NCBI GenBank assembly: GCA_019634595.1
Contig: JAHCBC010000001.1
Span: 744,001 to 808,000, forward strand
DNA: 64,000 nt
Origin: Akkermansiaceae bacterium
Lineage (GTDB): Bacteria; Verrucomicrobiota; Verrucomicrobiia; Verrucomicrobiales; Akkermansiaceae
Direction of reading: 5' to 3'
Part shown: piece after piece, positions 9,645-19,242 of the stretch
How the letters are laid out: each line of letters begins with the position of its first letter
How positions within the stretch are numbered: position 1 is the stretch's first letter
Translations under genes and position numbers: made by a program
Notes under the pieces: model-generated
The model's input: only the letters and a program-made list of their open reading frames with translations
Databases searched by the model: none
Told to the model about the DNA's origin: nothing

Positions 9645-12497
9645 TCAGGCAGGCAACAGCACGTAGACGCCGAGGGTATCCATGGGGAGAACCGGATAGA
9701 CGACTCCATAGCGGCGCTTGTTGACGAGGGCGGAAAACCGCTCGTGGGCTTCGACAAGGTGCTGGGACCGGCTTTCGGCCAAGGAATCGAAGTCCTTGCG
9801 AAGGCCCGGGAGGACCTCGAGACGCTCCTCGATCAGGCGGGCCTTGCGCTCGGAGGCTAGGTCGCCACCTGCGGTGGCGGATACGAGCAGCGCATTGGCC
9901 TCCTCGGAGCTGAGGAACGAACTGTCGCCCGGGTCCCCGCGCCAGCCCCAGAGGAGCATCTCCTCGGCGACGAGTTGGTGGCCGTTGCCGCTGGTCTTCT
10001 CCTCGATCACGTTGCGGCAGCGGAACAGGATGATGGTGGTCGCCGTGTCGACAGCGGGGGTGCGCAGTACGGCGGCGCGTGAGGCCCCACCCGGTTCGCG
10101 GGTGATGCTGCGGGCGAGGACAAGCTGGCAGAGCTGCTCGACGAAGGGGTGGTTGCGGCCGAGGTAGCGATGGCCCTCCGGGGTGGGAGAGATGAATGAG
10201 ACGAGAAGTTCGGGCTCGGCCGGAAGCAGGCTTCGAGCAGCCGGAGGGAGGTTGGCCGTGTAGAGCCGGTAGCCGTCCTTGGTCGCGTCGATCTGAACGC
10301 CGAATAACGAGCGCAGCGATTGAGTAACGAACGTTTCCACGTCCGCGGGATTCCCGATCGCTTTGCCTGCCTCCTCGAGATCCTGTTCGATCTCATCCGG
10401 CTTGATCGCGTTCTGGGCGAAGATGGAGCGGGACGTTTCCACGAGCTGCTTGGAGCGCTCGAACTTGTCGGAGACTTCGAGATCGAGCTTCTTCGCTTCG
10501 TCGAACTCCTCGAAGGAGAACTCGATCTGGTCGTCCTGGCGCCTGGCCGAGATCTTCCTGTCGGGGTTGAGGAGCAAGGACTGAGTGATGGCGTCAATGA
10601 CGCCTTTGCTGTCCTCGGGGAAAGGGACGTTGATGCCAGTGGCCCGCTTGATTTCGCGGACCTTGCGCAGGATCACGTCGAGCACCACGCCGTCCACCGG
10701 GTTGTCCTTGGAGAAGAGTAGGTAGGCCTTCACCTCTTTGGCCGTCTGGCCGAAGCGGTCTACGCGACCTTCCCGCTGTTCGAGCCGGTTGGGATTCCAC
10801 GGCAGGTCGTAGTGGAGGACCGCGGTGAACAGCGAGTGGAGGTTGATGCCCTCGGAAAGGCAGTCGGTCGCAATCAGGACGCGGTGCTTCGACCCGGCCA
10901 TGGCCTCGATCCGCTCGCGGCGGAGGTCGTCTGGATCCTCGGAAGTGACGACCTGCACGTCGATCTTCGGGAAGTCCTTGGCGAGCAGGGCGCGGAGGTG
11001 GGTGCCGAGGTAGTCGGCAGTGGGGATGTAGCGGCAGAAGAGCACAGGGTGGTAGCCCTGCTTGAGCCAGTCTTCGACGATGAGGCGGGTGGCCTCGAGC
11101 TTCTGGTCGTGCTCGGCTCCCCCAAGTTCGGAGAGCTCCTTTTCGAACTCGCGCATCCGCTTCTGCTGATACTCGGACCAATCGGTAGTCTCGACGAGTT
11201 CGGTGGGAGCGAGGTCGGAGTCGAGGCCGTCGGGGCTGTCGTGGACACGGTCGCGGGCCTGATCGAGGTCGGCATCGTCCAAGTCGCCACCAAGTCGGTC
11301 GCGGCGGTTCTGGAGCATGGCAATGCCCGCCGCCGGGCTCGACATGATGCCGCGCAAGAGGCCTAGAGCGGTCCAATAATGGACACGCTGGTGGCGGGCG
11401 TCGCTATCGCCGGCCACGAGCTTGCGGGCGAAATCAAGGCACTTGTCGAAAAGCACGGCGTAGCGCGGGGAGAGATCGTAGTCGAACTCGCCGGGATCGC
11501 GTTTCGGGAAGGGGGTGGTTTCTCCGAGCCACTTCTCGACGTCGGCGCGGCGGCGCTGAATGAAATGGCGGGCTAGCTCGCGGCGCCGCTTCTGGTCGGC
11601 GTGGGCGACGTCAATATTCTCGAACTGGCGGTCGAGCAAGCCGATCAGGGAGCCGAACTCTTCGCGCTTGCCGGAGTGCGGGGTGGCAGTGAGGAGGACG
11701 AGGTGCTGGTCGGGCTTGTCGGCGAGCGCCCGCAGCAGGGCATGACGTTGTTGCTGGGACGCCGCCGCACCCTGTGGCCGGGCGCAGGCATGAGCTTCGT
11801 CGCAGATCACCAGTTCGGGAGCCTCGGCGAGGAAGACGGCTCGGCGGTGGTCCGACTTGATGTAGTCCACCGAGATGATCTGGTAGGGGTAGTAATCGTA
11901 AACCGAGCTGTCGCCGTGGATCTCGCGGTCTAGGCGGGCCTGGGTGTTGGAACGGATCACCACGGCGTCGATGCCGACCTTGTCCCGGATCTCCTGCTGC
12001 CATTGGTCACAGAGGTGAGGTAAGCAGATGATCGCGAAGCGGCGGACGGTGCGCCGTTCTAGCATTTCCTTCAGAATAAGGAGCGCCTCGATCGTCTTAC
12101 CAACACCCACATCGTCCGCCACCAAGAGGCGGACCCGTTCCTGCCGAAGCGCCATGACGAGCGGCACCATCTGGTAGTTCCGGGGCCGGAACGACAGCTT
12201 TGCCAAGCAGCGGAAGGGGCCGGCGCCATTGCGGAACGAGAGGCGGGCGGCGTCATTGAGCAGGCGGGCATGCGCGAAGTTACCTAGATCCGCGGAGGTA
12301 GGAGACTGGAATACCGCGTCGGTGGGGTGGTCAGGACCTTCAGCGAGAGGTAGATAGATGCCGGTGGTTTCCTCCTCCGAGCCACCCAGGGGTCTAAGGA
12401 TCAGCAGTTCCGGGTCATCGGAAGGTTGGACGACCCAATCCCGGGCGCGGACGGTGACGAGGGATCCTGGCTGGTAGCGTGGGGTGGCGGCAGGCAT
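9645..12497 (-). CDS. drmD-like: SNF2-family helicase, DrmD-like
   Basis: 950 aa. SF2 motifs in order: DDVGVGKTIEA (I, residues 128-138), ICDEAHA (II, DEAH at 233-236), LLTATPHSG (III, 269-276), ATDCLSEGINL (V, about 543-553), QREGRVDRFGQ (VI, about 574-584). The N-terminus (PGSLVTVRARDWVVQPSDD) is a small beta-rich region that I associate with the DISARM helicase DrmD and related proteins. The A of its ATG is also the last base of the preceding helicase stop (TGATG), indicating coupled translation. In DISARM, the helicases unwind or translocate on invading DNA; the same role is inferred here. Confidence 0.85.
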   Translation of the reverse strand: MPAATPRYQPGSLVTVRARDWVVQPSDDPELLILRPLGGSEEETTGIYLPLAEGPDHPTDAVFQSPTSADLGNFAHARLLNDAARLSFRNGAGPFRCLAKLSFRPRNYQMVPLVMALRQERVRLLVADDVGVGKTIEALLILKEMLERRTVRRFAIICLPHLCDQWQQEIRDKVGIDAVVIRSNTQARLDREIHGDSSVYDYYPYQIISVDYIKSDHRRAVFLAEAPELVICDEAHACARPQGAAASQQQRHALLRALADKPDQHLVLLTATPHSGKREEFGSLIGLLDRQFENIDVAHADQKRRRELARHFIQRRRADVEKWLGETTPFPKRDPGEFDYDLSPRYAVLFDKCLDFARKLVAGDSDARHQRVHYWTALGLLRGIMSSPAAGIAMLQNRRDRLGGDLDDADLDQARDRVHDSPDGLDSDLAPTELVETTDWSEYQQKRMREFEKELSELGGAEHDQKLEATRLIVEDWLKQGYHPVLFCRYIPTADYLGTHLRALLAKDFPKIDVQVVTSEDPDDLRRERIEAMAGSKHRVLIATDCLSEGINLHSLFTAVLHYDLPWNPNRLEQREGRVDRFGQTAKEVKAYLLFSKDNPVDGVVLDVILRKVREIKRATGINVPFPEDSKGVIDAITQSLLLNPDRKISARRQDDQIEFSFEEFDEAKKLDLEVSDKFERSKQLVETSRSIFAQNAIKPDEIEQDLEEAGKAIGNPADVETFVTQSLRSLFGVQIDATKDGYRLYTANLPPAARSLLPAEPELLVSFISPTPEGHRYLGRNHPFVEQLCQLVLARSITREPGGASRAAVLRTPAVDTATTIILFRCRNVIEEKTSGNGHQLVAEEMLLWGWRGDPGDSSFLSSEEANALLVSATAGGDLASERKARLIEERLEVLPGLRKDFDSLAESRSQHLVEAHERFSALVNKRRYGVVYPVLPMDTLGVYVLLPA

Positions 12498-15400
12498 CAG
12501 CGCACTTTCTTGAAGATTTCGGGGTATTTGGCGATCACGGCTTCAAGGGGCTCCTTGTAGTGCCAGACGATGACTTCCTCGCCTTTATCCTTGAGGGCTT
12601 TCCGCTTCTTGGTGTCGGCCGCCATCACATCGGGTTGGTCGTGGACCGAGCCGTCGCAGAACACCCAGGTGTCCGGTTTGTAGTGAAAGTCCGGTTGGGC
12701 GTAGATGTCGGTGCAGTATTTCTGCCCGCTGTCCGGGAGGCGGAGGCCGTGTTTGTAGAGGTGGTCGAGGAACGACTTCTCGGTGGACGAATTCGGGTCA
12801 TACTCACCGAGCAAGCGCTTGTACTGGTCGTCGTAGGATTCGGTCGATGACTTGACCTCGATGTGGCAGGAGGCGAGACGGTCGAGAGCGTCCCGGATGA
12901 GGAAGCGGTCGAGGACGAGGTGATTCCGCTGGTTGTAGTAGCTGAGGAGGTCGTCGTAGGAGGCGCGTTCCTCGTAGTCCTTGTCGTCGTAGCGGCAGAT
13001 CTGGATGGCCCGCTTCACAACGGTGCGGAACGCGTCGACATCCGTGGCGAGCTGCGAGAGGACGCCGAGGCTGCCTTCCGCCGCTTCGTAGAGGAAGATG
13101 TTCGGGCAGTCGGTCTCGCCCATGCCGACGACGCCCAGCTCGGACGGCTCGATCTGATAGACGTGCTCGATGGCGCGCTTGAGCGCATACTGGAGCGAGA
13201 GCACCCCGGGGCCGTCGAGGGCGAGCCCGATGACCGGCTCGATGTAGAGCGCGTCGGCGGTGGTGTGGGTCGCCACGCGCACACGGCGGATCTCGTTCTC
13301 GGTGTCAGGCTGGTCGGTGCTGGTTTTCCAGAAGCCCGTCACGAGATCGAGCGGGAAGCCTTCCTCCTTCTTGCTCTTGTCGCCAAGGTTCACCTGGATC
13401 AACCGGGCGGCCGGGATGCAGGATAGGTTGAGGAGGGCATCGGAGCCCGCCTTTACCTGGGCACGAAGGACGCGGGACATGTCGCCATCCGGGACTGAGA
13501 AGTAGGTCTGGATGTTGTAACCGAGGCGTCGGCGCTCCTCCTCCTCGCAGGTGATGTGCTCGCGGGGCACGGCCTTAGCTTCTGTCAGGGGCAGGACGTC
13601 GGGCAGATCCTTGCGGTGCTTGTCGGTGGTCAGGTCGGCGCTGGTAAACGGGCACTGGTCGAGGGAAGCGTCGTTCTCGTCGAGCCAGTAGCCTGACGAG
13701 GTGCAGACCCGAACAGGGCGGAGTTGGCTGGCGATTTCCGGGAGGATCACCTGGTTCACGGCGTACTTGTCGCCGTTGTGGTAGATGATGTTGCCGGGGC
13801 CGAACTCGCGCAGGGCAATCAGCCGCGGCCGAGAGATGTAGTCGCCACCCGTGGCGCTTTCATTGACGAAGACCCGGACCGGCAGCCTGGCGAAGTTGTA
13901 GCCGGGGAGGAAGGCCTCCGAGGCAAGGTAGCGGAACACGTAGAACTCGGTCATTTCCGAGTGGCCGCCCTTGGAGTCGTTCTTGAGGAGGGCGAGCTGC
14001 GTCGTGGCCTGGTCGACCAAGCGCTTCAAGTTCCGATACTCTTTGCTCTGGGGTGTGTGGATTCCGGCGTCGAGGTCCTTGGTGGCTCGGGAAAGGGTGT
14101 TCCGCGCTTCCTTGTACATGATCCGCCACCGCTCAAGCGCGCGGTCCAGATCCTTTGCCAAGGTGCCGACGCAAGTAACCGCCCACTCGTCGGTGTGCCA
14201 GAGTTCGGCCGCCAGAATTGGCGCCAAGGGCCCGAGGAGCTGATGGAAGTCGGCGGCGATCTCGTGCTTCTTTTTCTCCGAGACCGTGAGTGCTGAGACG
14301 ATCTCGGGCCTGAGGGGGCATCCGGGGAGATTCTCGTCGAGGACCTCAGTGACGGAAGTAGTGACGCCGGGCATCCCGATCTCCGACAGTGCGAAGGCGC
14401 GGAGGTGGGATTCGGCGAGTTCCTGGTTCCGGAGGTCGATGCGGGGTGCTTCGACCGAGCCCGCAACGAGGCCCTCCTTGTCGCTGAAGTAGTGGCGATC
14501 ATGCGGCGAATAGGTGGAGCAATAGGTGAAAACAAGAGCGGCCTGGCCACTCCGGCCCGCGCGACCACTGCGCTGGGCGTAGTTGGCCGGGTTCGGCGGT
14601 GCGTTGCGCATGTGCACCACGCTGAGGTTGGCGATGTCGATGCCCAGCTCCATGGTGGGCGAGCAGAACAGGGCGCTGATGGATTCGTTGCGGATGCGGT
14701 CCTCGTCGATCTGTGGCGGTGATTTTTCGGTGAACCAGTTCGCCCGGAAGGCGTCCTCGCGTTCGAGCCGCAGGGTGTTGTTGAGCTGGCCGGTGTGATC
14801 CTGACCGATCAAGTTTTTCAGCTTGGAGAAGTCGGTCTGGTAGAGCGCTTGGAAGAAGGAGTTCGGCTCCTCCTGGAAGGGCTTGTAGGTGCGGACCTTG
14901 ACTTCATCGCGCCGCACCGTCTTGCCATCCCCGGCTTTCCACAGAATCTGGTCGATGCGAAGGCGGTAGACATCGGTCTCACCCCCGCCGGCGGCCCGCG
15001 CTTTCAGGGGGGTGAGGTAGCCGGCGCTCACCAGCGCCCTGAGGAAGGGGGCGATGAACGCGTCCCAATCCTTCTGACCGATCTTGGAGTCGGGGAAGCA
15101 GTTCTGCAGGAACTGTTTGGCAAACTTTCCGTAGGCGCTGATCAAGCTGACGGAGCTGCTGCGGCGCAGATCCCTTGGGTGAAGTTTTCCAATGCGGATA
15201 AACGACGGGAGGTAGGCATTGTCTCCCTCGAAAGTCCACGGCTTGCGGAGTTTCTCTCCGAAGTCCTTGGCCGACTCGGCGATCTTGTCCGCCTCTAGCA
15301 GCTCTTTGCTGTGAAGCGCGTATTCGAGCCGGAAGTGGTCGAGGGTGGTTCTCAGGAACCTGATCCGGTCGTTGACGTCCATGTCGCAGACCCATGGCAC

Positions 15401-17668
15401 GGATTTCCAGCCGCTCTCGTGGCCTGCGTTCTCTGCGAGCGACACGTAGTCGACTTCGAGGAGGGCGCACTTCTCTAGATTGGGCAGGATCACACGCCAG
15501 CCGCGGCGGAGGTCGTAGATGGCCTGATAGAGCAGGTAGTTGTCGAAGGCCTTCTCGAACTGCTGTCGGACGGCAGGGAACGGATCGGGGTCATCGATCC
15601 GGGCAAAGCTGCGGAGAGGGAGAGCCAATGCCTCTCGGACGCGCGTGCCCAGCTCCTTGAAGGTGAGGCTTCCGGCGTCGGTCACGGCTTTTGCAATGGC
15701 GGCCCGGATGCGGACAACGCGCACGAAGTCGTTGAAGTGGCCGGCTTGGAGCGCCGCGTCCTGGCGGTTGTCGGTGAAACTCAGGAGTTTCTGGTCCCGT
15801 ACCGGGAATCCCTGCTGGTCGAGGCCCTGCAGGACGAGGAAGGAGGTGATTGTGGTCGACGTGCTCCGGCCCTCGTTGCCGAGCGTGGTCAGCTTGGTTC
15901 GCTCGTTGGTATTGCCTTCAAAGAAGAGGCCGGCGGTGGGATCGAAGAGGAGTCCTTGCGGGGCGCAGGTCATGAACCAGCCGCGGAAGGGGAGGTCCGA
16001 GGCGTCTCCCATCTGGTAGTTGCCCTTGGCGTCGTAGGCGATCCGCTGGGGCATGCGGCCGTCGTAATTTTTGGCGACGCGGGTGCCGTGTTTCACGGAA
16101 GTCGTGAGCCAAGCCGTAGGCAGGCTGTCGAGATCGGTGCTTGGGTTCCAGATCTCGTCGCCGCCAGGGATAATGTAGCCGATCTCGTGGCCCGACTCGG
16201 GGGGGAGCTGATCGGTGAACTCGCGTGGCGTGAGCCGGTGTTCCTGAAGGCTAGCCGTGACGCAGATGTAGGTGTGTCCCGACGCCCGGCTGAAAACGTG
16301 GGGGAAGAGGAGTTTCTCCGATTCTCCGGGAGCCCCGTGCCGGACACCGGGCTCCAAGGTGATGAAGCGGGTGCCGGGCGGTTCGAGGGTGGCGTAGACG
16401 GATCCCGTCTGGGCGAAGAACTGGTGAAGCCGATAGGGGAGGTAGGTGTAGCGCTTTCCCTTGGCCAGCAGGTCGACATTGACTTGGCTGATCCAGGTAA
16501 GGAGATCGCGGAGGTGGGGGGCGCACTGATCTGCCGAGGCTCCCGAGGCCTCCGACAGCTCTTTCGCGATTTCCGGGAGGCTCCTTGGGCTTCCACGCCG
16601 GAGCCGCAGCTTGCCGTCGTCCAGCGGCTCCTCCTTCAGGGCGATACGGTTCTCCAGCCAGACCGCCGTCGCATCCAAGGCGAGATTCTCTTCTGGCAGA
16701 GTGGGATCGACGCCCCCTTGAATCGCGGAGGCAAGGGCCTGAGCTCCGGGAACGGAGTTATCGCGGGCAAGCGAACGGGTGAGGGTTTCCGCGATGATTT
16801 GATCGGGTTCGAACTTTTCGCCGAAGATTGTCTGGGCGACCGTCGCGATGGTCGCCTTCTGGTCTGCGGTGCTCCCCTTCGACGCCATTGTGGCCGACGT
16901 TCCGATGGAAGTGACGGCGTGCTTGGACCGGCCTCGGATGCGCCGGATGAGCATGCTGACATCCGCGCCCTGGCGCCCGCGGTAAGTATGCAGCTCGTCG
17001 AAAACGAGAAAGCGGAGGTTTGCGTAGATCGAGTCGCGCAAGTTCCGCTCGGTCTGCCGCGTCAACAGCAACTCGAGCATCATGTAGTTGGTCAGCAGGA
17101 TGTCCGGCGGCGACTCCAACACCTTGATCCGGTCCTCCCGGAGCGTCTGACCGGTGTAGGCGGCATAGCGAAGAGGGAACTCCTTACCCATTTGCTCCTG
17201 GTAGTTCCGGGCGAATTTCCCGAGCTCCTCGATCTGGGAGTTGATCAGGGCGTTCATCGGATAGACGAGGATCGCCCGGATGCCGGTGCCGTGGCCGTCC
17301 TTGAACAGATGGTTGAAGACGGAGCCGAGGTAGGTCACCGACTTGCCGGACCCGGTGCCTGAGGTAACCACGAAACTGGTTGGCACGGCACCGAGGCGGA
17401 TAGCCTCCACCTGGTGGGTGTAGAGCTGGTAGCCGCTGAAAACCTTCTCCACTTCCGGGTGCAGCACACCCTCGTCGACCAGCTCCTTGACCGAGTTTCC
17501 CGGTTCGAAGGCGGGGTTGAACTGGACCAGCGGCGACGGCCACAGTTTTCCCTCTTTCAGTTTCGCGGTGACGGTGTCGCGGATGTCGTCATCCTCGATG
17601 TCGATGAAGCTCTGGATGTAATCCTGATAACGCAGGACGACTTGATCGTGGAGCTGGAGTGTGTCCAT
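12497..17668 (-). CDS. DEAD/DEAH helicase with DUF1998 and C-terminal Vsr-like nuclease domain
   Basis: About 1,723 aa from the second Met (the first, at 17713, adds 15 residues). First gene of the operon. Motif I TSGTGSGKS (near 102-110), motif II FDELHTYRG (near 224), motifs V and VI SPTMELGIDIANLS and QRSGRAGRSGQAA (about 996-1048). A DUF1998-like region follows at about 1505-1610 (FLYEAAEGSLGVLSQL). The end (about 1630-1710) contains a domain with HLYKHGLRLPDS, WVFCDGSVHD and ADTKKRKALKDKGEEVIVW, the pattern of Vsr/DUF559-like endonucleases: hydrophobic strand, Asp-Gly, His, then D-x-x-[KR]-x-x-x-L and a final strand. Size and domains fit both a fused DISARM DrmA-DrmB pair and Druantia DruE; a profile comparison would decide. 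Confidence 0.88.
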   Translation of the reverse strand: MDTLQLHDQVVLRYQDYIQSFIDIEDDDIRDTVTAKLKEGKLWPSPLVQFNPAFEPGNSVKELVDEGVLHPEVEKVFSGYQLYTHQVEAIRLGAVPTSFVVTSGTGSGKSVTYLGSVFNHLFKDGHGTGIRAILVYPMNALINSQIEELGKFARNYQEQMGKEFPLRYAAYTGQTLREDRIKVLESPPDILLTNYMMLELLLTRQTERNLRDSIYANLRFLVFDELHTYRGRQGADVSMLIRRIRGRSKHAVTSIGTSATMASKGSTADQKATIATVAQTIFGEKFEPDQIIAETLTRSLARDNSVPGAQALASAIQGGVDPTLPEENLALDATAVWLENRIALKEEPLDDGKLRLRRGSPRSLPEIAKELSEASGASADQCAPHLRDLLTWISQVNVDLLAKGKRYTYLPYRLHQFFAQTGSVYATLEPPGTRFITLEPGVRHGAPGESEKLLFPHVFSRASGHTYICVTASLQEHRLTPREFTDQLPPESGHEIGYIIPGGDEIWNPSTDLDSLPTAWLTTSVKHGTRVAKNYDGRMPQRIAYDAKGNYQMGDASDLPFRGWFMTCAPQGLLFDPTAGLFFEGNTNERTKLTTLGNEGRSTSTTITSFLVLQGLDQQGFPVRDQKLLSFTDNRQDAALQAGHFNDFVRVVRIRAAIAKAVTDAGSLTFKELGTRVREALALPLRSFARIDDPDPFPAVRQQFEKAFDNYLLYQAIYDLRRGWRVILPNLEKCALLEVDYVSLAENAGHESGWKSVPWVCDMDVNDRIRFLRTTLDHFRLEYALHSKELLEADKIAESAKDFGEKLRKPWTFEGDNAYLPSFIRIGKLHPRDLRRSSSVSLISAYGKFAKQFLQNCFPDSKIGQKDWDAFIAPFLRALVSAGYLTPLKARAAGGGETDVYRLRIDQILWKAGDGKTVRRDEVKVRTYKPFQEEPNSFFQALYQTDFSKLKNLIGQDHTGQLNNTLRLEREDAFRANWFTEKSPPQIDEDRIRNESISALFCSPTMELGIDIANLSVVHMRNAPPNPANYAQRSGRAGRSGQAALVFTYCSTYSPHDRHYFSDKEGLVAGSVEAPRIDLRNQELAESHLRAFALSEIGMPGVTTSVTEVLDENLPGCPLRPEIVSALTVSEKKKHEIAADFHQLLGPLAPILAAELWHTDEWAVTCVGTLAKDLDRALERWRIMYKEARNTLSRATKDLDAGIHTPQSKEYRNLKRLVDQATTQLALLKNDSKGGHSEMTEFYVFRYLASEAFLPGYNFARLPVRVFVNESATGGDYISRPRLIALREFGPGNIIYHNGDKYAVNQVILPEIASQLRPVRVCTSSGYWLDENDASLDQCPFTSADLTTDKHRKDLPDVLPLTEAKAVPREHITCEEEERRRLGYNIQTYFSVPDGDMSRVLRAQVKAGSDALLNLSCIPAARLIQVNLGDKSKKEEGFPLDLVTGFWKTSTDQPDTENEIRRVRVATHTTADALYIEPVIGLALDGPGVLSLQYALKRAIEHVYQIEPSELGVVGMGETDCPNIFLYEAAEGSLGVLSQLATDVDAFRTVVKRAIQICRYDDKDYEERASYDDLLSYYNQRNHLVLDRFLIRDALDRLASCHIEVKSSTESYDDQYKRLLGEYDPNSSTEKSFLDHLYKHGLRLPDSGQKYCTDIYAQPDFHYKPDTWVFCDGSVHDQPDVMAADTKKRKALKDKGEEVIVWHYKEPLEAVIAKYPEIFKKVR

Positions 17669-17985
17669 TGAGGGCTGGAGCGCAAAATGCGTGGCTAAAT
17701 ACCTAAAAACCACACATCAAGGTGGCAAGATTAGAAGAGTCAGTTTGCTCGAAAATACCGGGCAGAAGAACCGTCAAACCTGAGTCCCGCTGTCCCTTTG
17801 TTCTGCTCAGGGCGAGGAACGTCTACATTTGCTCACCCCCATCTTGCGGCAGGTCTCGTCCATCGTCTCGGTGCCGCTTTTGACCTGTTCACTCCACCTT
17901 CTTGTGCTCGAAATCAGCATTGACCAAAGTCTGATAGATTTCGATGGTCGTTCTTTGGTTGGAAAGCGAAACTTTAGATTTTTCA
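17669..17985. other. Divergent intergenic region between the two defence operons
   Basis: 317 bases separate the starts of the leftward DUF1998 helicase operon and the rightward DUF6361 trio. It should hold both promoters. I see no convincing reading frame, no strong repeat and no clear regulator site, only a slightly A/T-richer patch around 17,700-17,760 and 17,900-17,985. No regulator gene is adjacent, so control may be constitutive or by a factor encoded elsewhere. Confidence 0.6.
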
Positions 17986-19242
17986 ATGTCTTCCATTGGT
18001 TGGATCGATTTCTCTTCGGAGCACCGGGAAAAAGTACGGACAGTGATGGACCTGTTGTCTGCGCCGGGAGTGGTTGACGAGCTAGGTATCGGAGTGATCC
18101 GGGATACTTTCGCGGATGAGATGTTTCCCGGGATCTCCACCATTCAGACGAGGGCAAAGTATTTCACAGTGACAGCGCTTTTGATCCGGCGGTACCAGAC
18201 CGAGGAACTGAAAAAGCGCCAGCCGCGGGCGTTCGAGACGTATCTGGCGGAGGAGGAATTGCGTTGCAGGATCACGCTGGTCGAGAGGGCCCCGGAGGCA
18301 TTGGGAGTCATCGGAGGATCATTCGGTTCCCGAACAGACAGGGATGTGATCCGGCGCGCGTCCTCCGTTTATTGGGCCGGGCTGAGGCTCTTCGGGATAG
18401 TCTCGCCCGATGACCTTTCGCTGGCGGAGTTCAGCCGACGGATTTCCGGGGGCCGGGAGGCCTTCGCCGCATTGTTCAACGGGACGAAGGAAGAGGCGGG
18501 GGATGATGTGGATGCGGAGCACCGCAGCGGGCTGCCGCGGGTGGAGGTCCCGGAGATCGCAGGAGATTACTGGAAGGAGTTGTCGATCGGACTGACACGG
18601 GAGGAGGCGGAGTTTCTGCGTGACCGCATCCGACAGCGGCAGCCGCAAAGTGTGCTCGCCCATCTGCTCGGGAACGGTGGGAGGATGGAGGCACTGGCGG
18701 ACATCGATACTTTCGAGGTGTTCGCGGAGTCGGATCTGGCGAAACACATTCCAGATGCCGCGCTGAGGAACGCGGTGGTCCACGCCCGCGATTTCTGGAG
18801 AATCATGGAGGGTGCGCATATCCGCTACAACTGGCAGTTGCAGGACCGCTTCGGCGATGATGGCGGCCGGGAATCGATGCAGGAGCATTGGGAAACGTGG
18901 CTAGCGGGGATGCCGGGTCTTCCCGCCAGTTGGAGCACAGATTTCATGTGGGCGCTGGTCAAGAAGCAGAACCGGTCGGCCAGTAGGCCTACACAAAAAT
19001 TCATCAAAGGTTGGATCGCGCAAGTCGCGTCAGGCTGCCGGGACCTCGCCTTGTGCGATGAAGTCGTGAGGTCCCAGGAATGCGCCATTAAAAGGAACCG
19101 AGCCCGGCTGAGAGAGGGGAACAAACAATCTGTCAACGACTGGATTGGGCTAGGGACGATTGATTACCGCTTCATACAAGTGCGGCAAATCATCCGCGAC
19201 ATCCGGGATGGATTGGGAACGAAGGGGGCGGCCGATGCTTGA
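17986..19242 (+). CDS. DUF6361 family protein
   Basis: 418 aa starting at the second Met of the frame, where the family's usual opening begins (MSSIGWIDFSSEHREKV), followed by VDELGIGVIRDTFADEMFPG and STIQTRAKYF, strings I associate with DUF6361. The protein appears soluble and mostly helical in the C-terminal half. Function is unknown. It is the first of three rightward genes; its stop overlaps the start of the PLD gene by eight bases. Proteins of this family repeatedly sit with PLD-like and helicase proteins in islands, so they are probably a functional unit. The 5' end could lie 14 codons further upstream (17944) but conservation favours 17986. Confidence 0.75.
   Translation: MSSIGWIDFSSEHREKVRTVMDLLSAPGVVDELGIGVIRDTFADEMFPGISTIQTRAKYFTVTALLIRRYQTEELKKRQPRAFETYLAEEELRCRITLVERAPEALGVIGGSFGSRTDRDVIRRASSVYWAGLRLFGIVSPDDLSLAEFSRRISGGREAFAALFNGTKEEAGDDVDAEHRSGLPRVEVPEIAGDYWKELSIGLTREEAEFLRDRIRQRQPQSVLAHLLGNGGRMEALADIDTFEVFAESDLAKHIPDAALRNAVVHARDFWRIMEGAHIRYNWQLQDRFGDDGGRESMQEHWETWLAGMPGLPASWSTDFMWALVKKQNRSASRPTQKFIKGWIAQVASGCRDLALCDEVVRSQECAIKRNRARLREGNKQSVNDWIGLGTIDYRFIQVRQIIRDIRDGLGTKGAADA

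Noticed and set aside
17669..17985. Clear promoter boxes for the two divergent operons
   Set aside because: Region probably contains them, but no box pair stands out well enough to report positions.
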